A DNA stretch of 64,000 nt from Nostoc sp. 'Peltigera membranacea cyanobiont' 210A (GCF_002246015.1 NZ_NOLJ01000011.1:32295-96294); one strand, 5' to 3'. Shown: positions 9,193 to 17,764, numbered from the stretch's first letter. Translations and numbers: made by a program. The notes: generated from the sequence alone by a model not told the origin.

Positions 9193-9232
9193 GCAGGAAC
9201 ACAGTAAATCTTGTGTTCCTGCTTAATTTTTT
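9193..9232 (+). terminator. Rho-independent terminator of petF
   Basis: Perfect 11-bp stem GCAGGAACACA / TGTGTTCCTGC with an 8-base loop, followed by TTAATTTTTT. It lies about 150 bases after the ferredoxin stop codon. Confidence 0.85.
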
Positions 9233-9321
9233 AAGTATGGAGTTTCCTATCTATTCTATAATTTGGGCCTTTTCTTAACTCCCGACTCCCAGCTCACAGA
9301 TACAACTTGAATGCCAATAGC

Positions 9322-10911
9322 TCAAAGCTTAATCTCTTTGTTGAGAATTTGAATCTGAGTACCAGGATAATAAAATTGGAGAATTTTTGGACTTGACCAA
9401 CCTAGTTTCGCTAAATTCTGAGCGCCAGTTTGACTCAAGCCGACTCCATGTCCTAATCCACCACCAACAAAAGCGTATCCCCAGAGTTCCGATTTGCCTT
9501 TGTTCAGAGGTTCGATGTAAAAAAGCGTACTTGTAGGGGCTGCAAAAGCACTGCGAACTTCGTCTTTGTGCAAAATAAAGGTGCTGCGATCGGTTTTAAC
9601 TGCAAGTTCAAGGATACGTCCACTCTGGCTTCGCTCCACTACTGCCATAGCCTGAATTGTTTTAAATTTGGCATGGGGACTGTTTTTCACCTGTAAAAAT
9701 TTCTGCAAGTCCTTGATAATATCCTTTAAAGGGGTTTCCTTATGCCAACGAAACATATCCCACTTGCTTTCATTAAATCCTTGTTGCGTATTAATAAATT
9801 TCTGGAAATTCTTTTCATCTGCTAAACTCTGCTTAGACAAGTCCCAAAAATTATTCGGAGCATCCAGTACAGGGCGCAGATAGGGACGATCGTCGCCATT
9901 CCAGACATCGCTAAAGGAAGCAGTGACGCCACCAGTGGTAGAAGAATACAGGGCGTCTACGAGTTCATTTTTATAAGTTAGTATTTTACCCCTAGTTGAG
10001 GCGATCGCTTGGTCTGTTTTGGCAGCTGCTCCCTTCAACCCATAATAAACTTGGCAGTGAGTATCAGCACACAACTGATAGTTATCTGCGGCAAACCTAC
10101 GTAAATTTCTCAAGGCATAAGTCCGAGCGAGAATTGCCTGAGCTTCTAGCGCCGCTTTTGGTGCATCTGTTCCTATTTCGTAAGGTACAACCCCACGCAA
10201 ATAAGTTTCTAAAGGTACTTGGTTAACGAGAGTGTATGTGCCATAAGCGTTTGGCTGCAAATTCATTCGACCGGCATAAAGACGAGCAAACTCTTGTTTT
10301 TCGCTTTTATTTACCCGAATCAAGTTTTTATCAGTGCTAATTTCCAAGTCATTGGGGCTATAGCGATTACCATCCACCACCCAACTCACTCGCGGCACTT
10401 TTTTCAAGACTTTAGTATCAAGATATACTTTTTCTTGTGTAGAAGCTTGGATGTTTTGTAATAACAAGCGTCGCAGTAAAGGAGTACTGTAAACATCTCG
10501 TTTTGCCCAAACCTGCCAACGTTCTGGCTGGGCTATTTCTACTTCCATTCCCTGAGAACGCCATTTATTAGCACTGTCTTCCGCAGTTTCAAAAGTGCGG
10601 TATGTGCCCAAAACTACTACTTCTTCGACTGCTGGCTGGGGTAAAGCTTGCATGACTGTTTCTAGCTTTACAGGATTCTTAGTAAACAGGATTTGCTGCT
10701 TATTGCCCGCTTGAAATTTTAACCTTAAGCGATCGCCTTTTATGGGTTCCAGTTGCAGCTTGGCTGTGGCTTCGGCGCCAAATCGCTGCACAATTCCAAT
10801 TTTCAGTTCTATATCCTGGATGTTGCTCTCAGGCCCTGATGCAGCAGTCAGTCCCAATAGACAAAATGTTGTCAGCACAGTGTGGGGAAAACGCCAAAAC
10901 GAAAATTTCAT
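9322..10911 (-). CDS. SpoIID/LytB-type peptidoglycan glycosidase, exported
   Basis: Related to SpoIID lytic transglycosylases that cleave denuded peptidoglycan strands, and to the LytB amidase enhancer. Seen: a signal-like segment FPHTVLTTFCLLGLTAASG, an N-terminal region with a SPOR-like stretch (VVVLGTYRTFETAEDSANKW), then the SpoIID core VPLETYLRGVVPYEIGTDAPKAALEAQAILARTYAL, ADTHCQVYYG, YSSTTGGVTASFSDVW and GYAFVGGGLGHGVGLSQTGA. I place the start at ATG 10911 because it puts the signal peptide at the N-terminus. The frame stays open to ATG 11049, but that extension is partly made of a dispersed repeat (CGCGTAGCGTCTC at about 10929-10941). Acts in the periplasm on cell wall. Confidence 0.85.
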   Translation of the reverse strand: MKFSFWRFPHTVLTTFCLLGLTAASGPESNIQDIELKIGIVQRFGAEATAKLQLEPIKGDRLRLKFQAGNKQQILFTKNPVKLETVMQALPQPAVEEVVVLGTYRTFETAEDSANKWRSQGMEVEIAQPERWQVWAKRDVYSTPLLRRLLLQNIQASTQEKVYLDTKVLKKVPRVSWVVDGNRYSPNDLEISTDKNLIRVNKSEKQEFARLYAGRMNLQPNAYGTYTLVNQVPLETYLRGVVPYEIGTDAPKAALEAQAILARTYALRNLRRFAADNYQLCADTHCQVYYGLKGAAAKTDQAIASTRGKILTYKNELVDALYSSTTGGVTASFSDVWNGDDRPYLRPVLDAPNNFWDLSKQSLADEKNFQKFINTQQGFNESKWDMFRWHKETPLKDIIKDLQKFLQVKNSPHAKFKTIQAMAVVERSQSGRILELAVKTDRSTFILHKDEVRSAFAAPTSTLFYIEPLNKGKSELWGYAFVGGGLGHGVGLSQTGAQNLAKLGWSSPKILQFYYPGTQIQILNKEIKL

Positions 10912-11164
10912 GGCTACCTGATAGCGTTCGCGTAGCGTCTCCAAGAGTTGCGATCGTGAGTAATCTCTCGTAGAGAGGGTCTTCTGCCCCTTAATGAGTC
11001 GTTGGAGCTGATTTTCCAATTGCTTTGTAGCGCGGTTTTTTTGTCGCATGAATGCTCCAATGATACCATTACCAATTTTGCCCTAAATACTAGTTGCAAA
11101 ACGAAGTCATAATGACTATGATTTATTTAGAGACAAAAAACAGAACTAGTTGGATAAACTCTTT

Positions 11165-11428
11165 ATGGTTAAAGTCCAAGAAATTCCATTAAATCAGATA
11201 AAACGGCCATTGCCCCGTACAAACGATCCAAATAAAGTCCAAGCCTTAATGGAATCGATTGCGGCGATTGGGCAGCAAGAACCTATTGATGTTCTAGAAG
11301 TAGATGGACAATATTATGGCTTTTCTGGTTGCCATCGGTATGAAGCTTGCCAGCGTTTAGGCAAAGAAACCGTTTTAGCAAGAGTCCGTAAAGCACCCCG
11401 TAGCGTTTTGAAGATGCACTTAGCATAG
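11165..11428 (+). CDS. srxA: Sulfiredoxin
   Basis: ATP-dependent reductase that repairs the sulfinic form of 2-Cys peroxiredoxins. Seen: ParB/Srx-fold protein of 87 residues with IPLNQIKRPLPRTNDPNKV, then the hallmark FSGCHRYEACQRLG, which contains the catalytic Cys and the phosphate-binding CHR. ATG 11165 gives the family-like N-terminus MVKVQEIPL; an in-frame TTG lies at 11150. It is divergent from the SpoIID-like gene and upstream of a Dps-family gene, so the two oxidative-stress genes are adjacent, although a heptamer-repeat hairpin separates them. Confidence 0.93.
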   Translation: MVKVQEIPLNQIKRPLPRTNDPNKVQALMESIAAIGQQEPIDVLEVDGQYYGFSGCHRYEACQRLGKETVLARVRKAPRSVLKMHLA

Positions 11429-11516
11429 ACAATGGGGAGTGGGGACTAGGAATCAAGGGCTTAATTTTCTTGCCAATCCCCAATGCCCCATTCCGAATTT
11501 CCAATCCCCAATTACA
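11428..11516. repeat. Heptamer-repeat hairpin between srxA and dps
   Basis: GGGGAGTGGGGACTAGG on the left pairs imperfectly with the CCCCAATGCCCCATTCC and CCAATCCCCAATTA stretches on the right, around an AAGGGCTTAATTTTCTTGCC centre. It belongs to the same heptamer class as the array at 12035-12200. Confidence 0.75.
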
Positions 11517-11539
11517 TATAACCTAATTAGGAGAAAATT

Positions 11540-12031
11540 ATGTCATCAAAAGTAACAGTCAAAAATGTAAATATCGGCATTGACGAGGCGAGTAGGGCTA
11601 AAATTGCCGACGGTTTATCTCACCTGTTGGCTGACACTTATACACTGTATCTGAAAACTCATAACTTTCATTGGAATGTAACGGGGCCGATGTTTCAAAC
11701 ATTGCATTTGATGTTTGAGACCCAGTATACAGAATTAGCGTTAGCAGTTGATTTAATAGCCGAGAGAATTAGAGCACTTGGCTATCCTGCACCAGGAACC
11801 TACAGCGAATACGCCAAACTGAGTTCGATTCCAGAAACTCCTGGAGTTCCTAAAGCTGTGGAAATGATCAGCTTGTTAGTGGAAGGACAAGAAGCCGTAG
11901 TCAGAACTGCACGATCTATTTTTCCCGTGATAGAGGAAGTTAACGACGAACCTACCGCCGATTTATTGACTCAACGGATGCAAGTACACGAAAAGACAGC
12001 TTGGATGTTGAGAAGTTTACTGGAAGAATAG
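11540..12031 (+). CDS. dps: Dps family ferritin-like DNA-protecting protein
   Basis: Dodecameric miniferritin that stores iron by oxidising Fe(II) with peroxide, limiting Fenton chemistry. Seen: 163 residues with the family ferroxidase segment LKTHNFHWNVTGPMFQTLHLMFETQY and DLIAERIRALG, which supply the His, Asp and Glu ligands at the dimer interface. Start ATG 11540 has AGGAG 7 nt upstream. The N-terminus is short and only mildly basic, so DNA binding is not assured. Cyanobacteria carry several Dps paralogues, and the subtype cannot be told from this sequence alone. Confidence 0.93.
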   Translation: MSSKVTVKNVNIGIDEASRAKIADGLSHLLADTYTLYLKTHNFHWNVTGPMFQTLHLMFETQYTELALAVDLIAERIRALGYPAPGTYSEYAKLSSIPETPGVPKAVEMISLLVEGQEAVVRTARSIFPVIEEVNDEPTADLLTQRMQVHEKTAWMLRSLLEE

Positions 12032-12034
12032 GAA

Positions 12035-12200
12035 TTAGGGACTGGGGACTAGGGGCTGGGGACTGGGGACTAGGGACTGGGTACTAACAAATAAAGACTT
12101 AATTTTTTTGCCAGCCAGTCACCAATCCCCAGTCACCAATCCCCAGTCACCAATCCCCAATCCCCAATCCCCAGTCCCCAATCTCCAATCCCCAATCTCC
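12035..12200. repeat. Heptamer tandem repeat arrays in opposite orientations
   Basis: Left arm: several GGGACTG/GGGGACT units. Right arm: about ten CCCCAAT/CCCCAGT units, reaching to 2 bases before the next ATG at 12202. The two arms can pair into a long imperfect hairpin. The right arm leaves no room for a normal ribosome-binding site before the next gene. Confidence 0.85.
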
Positions 12201-12201
12201 A

Positions 12202-12846
12202 ATGCCCCATACTCAAAAGTTGCAAGATTTAATGCAGCAGCTAAGTATTTCTAGTTTTAAAGGGCTGAGTCGCGCTGCTGGCGTCTCAGAGCGTCAAATT
12301 TTGCGATTACGCCAGGGAAAGCTAGAGCAGATGCGGGTAGATGTACTGCTCAAGCTGTCGTCAGTGCTACAGATGCCATTGAATGAATTGATCGCAACTT
12401 TTTCAACCGTAGAGTTATTACAAGAGAAAACAGCGCCAACTCAGGAATTGTTACAAGAAATTACAAATTTAAGAAAAGAGTACGATCGCTCTCAACTTCA
12501 ATTAGAACAACAGCGAGAAATATTACTGCAAGAACTCCAGCAGTCTAGCTTGCAACTGCTGGAGTCTTTATTATTGCAATGGCCAACAGCAGCAAAGACA
12601 GCGCAGGAGAATCCCCAGCTAGCAGCTGTCAAAATAGTACCGTTGGTGCAGAAACCCCTGGAAAAGCTTTTACTGGCGTGGGGAGTGGAAGCGATCGCAC
12701 CTGTGGGAGCAGAATTACCTTACGATCCCCAACTGCACCAATTGCTGGAGGGAACTGCACAACCTGGAGAAACAGTCAAAGTACGCTACACTGGCTACCT
12801 TCAAGGTGAGAAGCTGCTTCACAGAGCCAAAGTGAGTCCTGTTTGA
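12202..12846 (+). CDS. XRE-type HTH fused to a GrpE-like C-terminal domain
   Basis: A 214-residue two-domain protein. Residues ~5-68 form a Cro/CI helix-turn-helix (FKGLSRAAGVSERQILRLRQ, then VLLKLSSVLQMPLNELIATF). Residues ~75-125 are a long coiled-coil rich in Glu, Leu and Gln. The tail (LPYDPQLHQLLEGTAQPGET then VRYTGYLQGEKLLHRAKVSP) resembles the GrpE beta domain that binds DnaK, where the norm is FDPxxHEAV...GY...VLRxAxV. A DnaK cofactor or a regulator tied to DnaK is possible; neither is shown. The start lies directly after a heptamer repeat with no visible ribosome site, so the true start may differ. Confidence 0.75.
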   Translation: MPHTQKLQDLMQQLSISSFKGLSRAAGVSERQILRLRQGKLEQMRVDVLLKLSSVLQMPLNELIATFSTVELLQEKTAPTQELLQEITNLRKEYDRSQLQLEQQREILLQELQQSSLQLLESLLLQWPTAAKTAQENPQLAAVKIVPLVQKPLEKLLLAWGVEAIAPVGAELPYDPQLHQLLEGTAQPGETVKVRYTGYLQGEKLLHRAKVSPV

Positions 12847-13692
12847 GAGAGTGAGGAGTTGGGAGTAACAAATTCACAATTCTTTACTTTTTGTCTTGTC
12901 TGTCGAGAAATGACAGATATTGGGAATACTAAAATAGCAGAGGCGATCGCCTTCAGAAAACTTCTTTTAAAGCCTTAGTGTCGGTTCTAGCTTGCTTGGC
13001 GCTGTTGAAACCTAATTTTTTGGCTCTAGAGCGGTAGTCCAGAGGTAAATTATTTCAATTATGTAAGTAATTGGACATAAATAAATATAGATCCTAGTTA
13101 CCATCATAAGTACTCAGGGAGGAAAAGCTACTGCTAGACTCGGTTTAGCTATGTGTAGGCGTAGCCCGCCGTAAGCATTGCTGCAAGTAGTTGAATTATG
13201 AATTGTTTAATGGTAATTATTATCATGAGATTTATTAGAGAATCTCAGTTTTGCAAAAATTTTTGGTAAATAATCTGAAAAGCAATAACTTCAGCTTCTA
13301 TGTAAGTATATATCTAAATCCATGAGATACAAGTGAGTCGGCGTTAAAAAATTAACATACATGACAAAACATCAAATCAACGAACCGCTTATAAATTCGT
13401 CATTACAACATTTTTACAAAACTAAATATACCAGTTGTTTATCATGCCAACGGACTTAGCTTGTTTATTTATAATTGGTCTATTTCTAGTAAGAAAACTA
13501 TACTGAATTAAGCTAATGATTTGTTTTGATTACAAAAAAAATAGATTCAAAATTTTATAATTAATCTTTATCTATCCTGATTAATTATTAATAGTTACTC
13601 AATAGATAATTTTAAATTTTATTTTACAAGCATTTTTAAATGTTCTATAATGGCGAAATCAGAGAATTATTTACACAAATCAGAGTGACATA
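12847..13692. other. Long AT-rich intergenic region
   Basis: About 850 bases with no convincing ORF. It contains a dispersed-repeat fragment (TGTAGGCGTAGCCCGCCG at about 13154-13171), one HIP1-like site, and a very AT-rich stretch from about 13500 leading into the STAS gene, where its promoter is expected. Confidence 0.45.
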
Positions 13693-14022
13693 ATGATGAG
13701 AGAACAAGTAAAAGTTATTAAGCTTAGTGGTAATTTGAACGCCACAACTTCACAAGACTTTCGCCAAAATATCACTGATATTCTAGAAGTTGGTGCAAAA
13801 ATTGTCTTAGTTGATTTTAAAGATGTAACCTTTATGGATAGTTCGGGTTTGGGAGCTTTAGTATTAGCTTTTAAAACCTTGCGTGCAGCCGATACTAAGC
13901 TTGTTCTCTGCTCAATTAATGAGCAAGTCAGGATATTATTTGAACTGACTAATATGGATAAAGTATTTGAAATCTTTCCTAGTCAAGATGCCTTTAATCA
14001 GGTTTTAGTCTCTAATACGTAA
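13693..14022 (+). CDS. STAS-domain anti-sigma factor antagonist-like protein
   Basis: A 109-residue single STAS domain of the SpoIIAA/RsbV type. Seen: VKVIKLSGNLNATTSQDFRQ, VLVDFKDVTFMDSSGLGALV with the phosphorylatable Ser in MDSSGLG, and a C-terminal helix NMDKVFEIFPSQDAF. Such proteins bind a partner kinase/anti-sigma factor when dephosphorylated. The stop codon directly abuts the stop of the converging SpoIIE-type phosphatase gene (14023), so the two products are likely partners: phosphatase and its STAS substrate. Start ATG 13693; ATG 13696 would remove one residue. No SpoIIAB/RsbW kinase gene is seen nearby. Confidence 0.9.
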   Translation: MMREQVKVIKLSGNLNATTSQDFRQNITDILEVGAKIVLVDFKDVTFMDSSGLGALVLAFKTLRAADTKLVLCSINEQVRILFELTNMDKVFEIFPSQDAFNQVLVSNT

Positions 14023-15159
14023 TTAATCAAACTTCATTTGCAAAATAGATAAATCATCATCAAAAGCATCTTTGGAGTTCAGAGCGATTAAATAACTTAG
14101 TACGCGATCGAGTTGGTTATCAACAGGATCTTGTAGGCTAACTAGGAGTTGAATAAAAGCATCCAAACTCCAAAGTGTGCCGTCTGATTTAGTTATTTCA
14201 TAAGCGCCATCACTAAAAATATAAAGGGTAGTGGATTTTTCAATATTGCAAAATCCATCAAGATATTTTGCCTCTGGAAACATGCCAACTGGCATACCAG
14301 GGGTTTTTAATAGTTGAACTTCAGATTTTCTTGGAGATGTGCCGGTTACTAAAACTGCTGGTGGATGACCTGCGCTAGCATAAATTAGCTGGCGATTGAT
14401 TCGATTGTAAACTCCGTACCAAATCGTAAAGTATTTATCATTTTGATAATTCATCTGAAAAGTGTCATTTAAAGCCTTTAATACATCACTAGGTTGATAG
14501 TAATCAAGACCTTTGAGCGCACGAGAACGCAGTAGATTCAGCACTGAAACAGAGGGAAGAGTAGCTTTGAGTCCATGTCCGGCGGTATCGAGTAAATAAA
14601 TTGCCAGATAGTCATCATCGAGCCAATAGTAATCGAAACAGTCACCGCCGAGTTGTCGCGAGGGAATGAATCGGAAATTTATATTGAAGGGTTCGGTCAT
14701 GGAAAAAGGTAGCAGCGATCGCACATATTCTGCTGCTTCTGACATTTCTGATTCTAGAAGCAACTTTTGAGCCTGCAAATCTCTACTCAACTGATGCAGG
14801 CGTAATCCTGCTCTTACTCGTGCTTGTAATTCATTATGCTCAATAGGTTTAGATATAAAATCATCAGCACCAGCATCTAGACCTTTGACGCAATCAGCAA
14901 CGGAATCTAAGGATGTTAATAAAATAAAGAATGTGGTGAAAAATTTGGGGTCTGTCTTAATGCGGTGGCAAACTTCCAGACCAGTCAACCCCGGCATAAT
15001 CCAATCACAAATAATTAGTGCTGGATTATAAGCTAGTGCCTTTTCTATTCCTTCCTCGCCGCTACTGGCAGTAACTACTTCATAACCCTGTTTTTCTAAC
15101 ATCCTTTTCAGGAGTGTTTTTATTGAATGGTCATCATCAATTATTAGTATTTGAAACAT
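14023..15159 (-). CDS. Response regulator with SpoIIE-type PP2C phosphatase output
   Basis: A 378-residue two-domain signal protein. Residues 1-125 are a receiver: acidic DDD near the start, phospho-acceptor Asp in ALIICDWIMPGLTG, Thr/Ser in ILLTS, Lys in ISKPIE. A short coiled linker (LSRDLQAQKLLLESEMSEA) leads to a SpoIIE/RsbU PP2C domain from ~150: QLGGDCFDYYWLDDDYLAIYLLDTAGHGLKA with metal-binding Asp, then LIYASAGHPPAVLV and TLYIFSDGAYE. It probably dephosphorylates a STAS antagonist on receiver activation; the adjacent convergent STAS gene is the obvious candidate. No kinase gene is near. Confidence 0.93.
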   Translation of the reverse strand: MFQILIIDDDHSIKTLLKRMLEKQGYEVVTASSGEEGIEKALAYNPALIICDWIMPGLTGLEVCHRIKTDPKFFTTFFILLTSLDSVADCVKGLDAGADDFISKPIEHNELQARVRAGLRLHQLSRDLQAQKLLLESEMSEAAEYVRSLLPFSMTEPFNINFRFIPSRQLGGDCFDYYWLDDDYLAIYLLDTAGHGLKATLPSVSVLNLLRSRALKGLDYYQPSDVLKALNDTFQMNYQNDKYFTIWYGVYNRINRQLIYASAGHPPAVLVTGTSPRKSEVQLLKTPGMPVGMFPEAKYLDGFCNIEKSTTLYIFSDGAYEITKSDGTLWSLDAFIQLLVSLQDPVDNQLDRVLSYLIALNSKDAFDDDLSILQMKFD

Positions 15160-15255
15160 ATAAATTTTTTGAAAACACTCATTAATAATTTTTTGTCAAA
15201 ATAGAAAATAAAAATATGATATGAGCTAGTAGTATCAATACAGAAATGCTGCTAT

Positions 15256-15345
15256 AGCGCTTATCGTACCCTGCGGGTACTCCTTATCCCTTGGCGTTAG
15301 CCTCTCCCTTTGGGAGAAGGGGAGACGCTAGCGCGAACAGAGAAC
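15256..15345. repeat. Dispersed palindromic repeat cluster
   Basis: Contains GTACCCTGCGGGTAC and, around 15292-15340, GGCGTTAGCCTCTCC with GGGGAGACGCTAGCGC as an imperfect hairpin. The GAGACGCTA core is the same motif that occurs inside several coding regions of this window. The rest of 15160-15538 shows no gene. Confidence 0.7.
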
Positions 15346-15538
15346 TCGTAAAGTAGCCGCTCGCGTCTATGTATGCAATAGACTTTGACTACTCTCTCTT
15401 TTTAAGAGAGAGTACCCTACGTTGTAGCCACAGGCGTAAGGAGTTGAGGGTTTGGTCTTTATTAGACTCAAATGAGAAGCACTATAACTCATTTCTATTT
15501 ACTCATGGAATTTACGACTGTTTAACAGTCATAAAATA

Positions 15539-16306
15539 TTATGGCGCTCCTAAAGGATTTAGCCATAAAAGAATGTTACTTTTTAACTGGTTTAAGTCGC
15601 GGTATGCTTCTTGCTTGAACCATTGTCCTAAAGCATCAAAGGGGGTAAAAGATGTTCCCGTTTGCCATTTAATATCTTGACCTAAAGGTGTTGTATGATT
15701 TCCTGGTAAAGTTTGCGCTGTCACCATCTCATCAAAACGTTCTTGTAAGATTTTGGTTAAAGCTGCCGATTGATCGATGGTGTCATTACTAAATTTTATT
15801 AATAAATTGCGCCGGATATTGTAAGATTCTTGGACAAGTTTGTTAGTTTCCAACGGCGAAGGGGTAAACTCGATTTTAAAAGTAGAATTGAATTGTTCTA
15901 CTAGAGGGATAGCTTCTTTCGCGGCGTAGTTGTTGAAGGATATTAAAATATTGCCTGCACGTTCTACTTTAAAAAGGCTACCAATCAGCAAGTGGAGTTT
16001 ACAGCCCATACTGTGTCCAACGCCGTAGATGGGAAAGTAAAGCTTGCGTAATGCCCCAGAATCATGCAATCGTTCGAGGGTGCGGTCAAAGTTTAACAGC
16101 ACGGATTTTGCGATCGCAGTATGATCCAATGTATTGACGAAAGGCGTAGCAATTACAACATAGCCTTTACTTGCCAGTTGTTCGAGTAACCAGCGATAAG
16201 TGATGTGCGGTGCAGTGGCGACAAATGCACCTCCTAAAAAATGAACGATACCTATGGGATTTCGGGGAATGATTACCCAGTTTCCTCTAATTTCTTTCCA
16301 GTCCAT
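15539..16306 (-). CDS. DUF1350 family alpha/beta-hydrolase-like protein
   Basis: A 255-residue protein of the DUF1350 family found in cyanobacteria and plastids. Seen: WVIIPRNPIGIVHFLGGAFV (an HGG-like oxyanion region read as HFLGGAF), YRWLLEQLASKGYVVIATPF, and the nucleophile-elbow-like GVGHSMGCKLHLLIGS (G-H-S-M-G). These fit an alpha/beta hydrolase; substrate unknown. ATG start at 16306. It stands alone, with repeats downstream of its stop and behind its start. Confidence 0.88.
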   Translation of the reverse strand: MDWKEIRGNWVIIPRNPIGIVHFLGGAFVATAPHITYRWLLEQLASKGYVVIATPFVNTLDHTAIAKSVLLNFDRTLERLHDSGALRKLYFPIYGVGHSMGCKLHLLIGSLFKVERAGNILISFNNYAAKEAIPLVEQFNSTFKIEFTPSPLETNKLVQESYNIRRNLLIKFSNDTIDQSAALTKILQERFDEMVTAQTLPGNHTTPLGQDIKWQTGTSFTPFDALGQWFKQEAYRDLNQLKSNILLWLNPLGAP

Positions 16307-16494
16307 GCGGATAAGCGATCGCTTTACGATTATTCTTTATGTTAGACCGAGGATTGCAACCGTGGGAAAGATTATGGAAAAAAGCCATTGAGAATATTGA
16401 CTAGTACCGCAAGGCGGAATTAAAAATTAAAAATTAATACAGTATAAGCGTTTCGTTGATTTGGAATGGTTGGTTTATTTCCGCCGTGTTGTAC

Positions 16495-16530
16495 TAGTAG
16501 ATTGGATTAGTAGATTGGATTAGTAGATTG
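16495..16530. repeat. 13-bp tandem repeat
   Basis: Nearly three copies of AGTAGATTGGATT in direct tandem. The surrounding 16307-16661 contains no supported gene. Confidence 0.8.
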
Positions 16531-16661
16531 GAAGCCAACTTACCCAGCAACCTCTATGGATTTATCAGCAGCATCTACGCTTTCTCTAACTCTTACTGAG
16601 TACCGAGCGAATTTACGAGTGCTTTCTACATTCCCATTACAAAACTTAATTACGAATTATC

Positions 16662-17381
16662 TTAACGTTGAGTCTGTAATCTTTTCATTTCGTATTGCAC
16701 ATCTAATGCAATTTGTAATGCTTCATTGAGTAACCTTCCATGCTCAGTAGCCTCCTCTGTTACTTGCATAGCTGTTAAAGTTGCTAAATTGTTGACGAAT
16801 AGTTCTGTATTACTCAGGATAAAATTCTTATTCTCTCTCAAAATCCTTTCTGTCTTTAAAGCGCGAACTAAATCAGCTTTGGTGAGTTTAAGTGCTTCAA
16901 TTACATCCTCTCTTTCCTTTATAATCACTTCTGGATTACCAGCTTCTTCTATTTGGTCATTGATATCTATAACTCTAATAACAGTATTATATCTATTAAC
17001 CTCATTTAATAGGATTTGCAGAGATTTTGTCATATTAGCTTTAACAAGCTTACTTCTAGTTTTCCAGATAAAATATAAGATGCTTTGCGTCAAACCACCA
17101 AGCCACAGACCTAAGACAATTAATAATATCCAAGATGGAATTGTTATCCACGTAACAAAAATTTTAATAATTATATCAAATAAAATATAGACAAAAACAA
17201 ATGTAGAAAATCCAATAAAAACTACAGTTGCTCCTTCAGAGCTTTTAAGTTTTTGTATATATATATTGGCTAATCTCTTGAGAGGATTTGTAATGATTAA
17301 AAGTTCCCCGTTGACAGGTAAATTAGTCAGCTTTTGCAGATCGTTCTGACTAATTTCCAAGCCCTGTAAATCATCCCGCAC
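16662..17381 (-). CDS. Hypothetical protein with two central membrane segments
   Basis: A 239-residue protein I do not recognise. Seen: a polar N-terminus, two close hydrophobic segments (about residues 52-75, VVFIGFSTFVFVYILFDIII, and 80-105, IPSWILLIVLGLWLGGLTQS), then a basic stretch and a long helical, charged C-terminal half (EEAGNPEVIIKEREDVIEAL onward) likely to be a cytosolic coiled coil. The start is a GTG at 17381 with AGGG about 10 nt upstream; no better in-frame start exists before an upstream stop. Neighbours give no functional hint. Confidence 0.65.
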   Translation of the reverse strand: MRDDLQGLEISQNDLQKLTNLPVNGELLIITNPLKRLANIYIQKLKSSEGATVVFIGFSTFVFVYILFDIIIKIFVTWITIPSWILLIVLGLWLGGLTQSILYFIWKTRSKLVKANMTKSLQILLNEVNRYNTVIRVIDINDQIEEAGNPEVIIKEREDVIEALKLTKADLVRALKTERILRENKNFILSNTELFVNNLATLTAMQVTEEATEHGRLLNEALQIALDVQYEMKRLQTQR

Positions 17382-17630
17382 AGCTTTTAAACCCTTGCCA
17401 GAATAGTTATTTAATCTAATATAGCAATCAAATTTCTAGAATGCTGGCATTTTGTCTAAACTTTTTCGTGCAAGTTAATACTTATAAGCAATGTCAAGAT
17501 TTTTGTACAATAGGATACTATTTTGCCAAGATAACTATTTACAGCAGAATTCAGAATATAGAATGAGCTACGCCCGGCGGCGATAACAGGAGTAAAACAC
17601 TCTTTATACCTGGGTAGGAGACTTAGGTTG

Positions 17631-17659
17631 TGTACCTCACCAACTTGAAATCTGCTGTC
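17631..17659. repeat. Dispersed 28-nt repeat (TGTACCTCACCAACT family)
   Basis: TGTACCTCACCAACTTGAAA followed by TCTGCTGT. An inverted near-identical copy lies at about 26909-26936, and a diverged copy at about 36894-36920. It abuts the miniature element that begins at 17664. Confidence 0.7.
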
Positions 17660-17663
17660 TACT

Positions 17664-17764
17664 ATAGCAATCCTAAATCATTCGTGAGAAACAAGATTCT
17701 CGACTTATTTAATAAATCGGGGATCTACGGGTTGCAATTCTCACAAAATAAATCGGATTGCTAT
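17664..17764. repeat. 101-bp miniature inverted-repeat element
   Basis: Perfect 10-bp terminal inverted repeats ATAGCAATCC and GGATTGCTAT bound a 101-bp segment with no coding capacity. Internal CGTGAGAA and TTCTCAC pair again. This is the architecture of a non-autonomous MITE. No clear target duplication was identified. Confidence 0.7.

Noticed and set aside
15369..15680. 103-codon plus-strand open frame
   Set aside because: It begins in repeat DNA and runs antisense into the DUF1350 gene. Its composition is not protein-like and no family was recognised.
16662..17190. 154-codon plus-strand frame opposite the two-helix membrane protein
   Set aside because: It is Ser/Leu-rich without motifs. 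The minus frame has sensible membrane helices and a charged helical tail.
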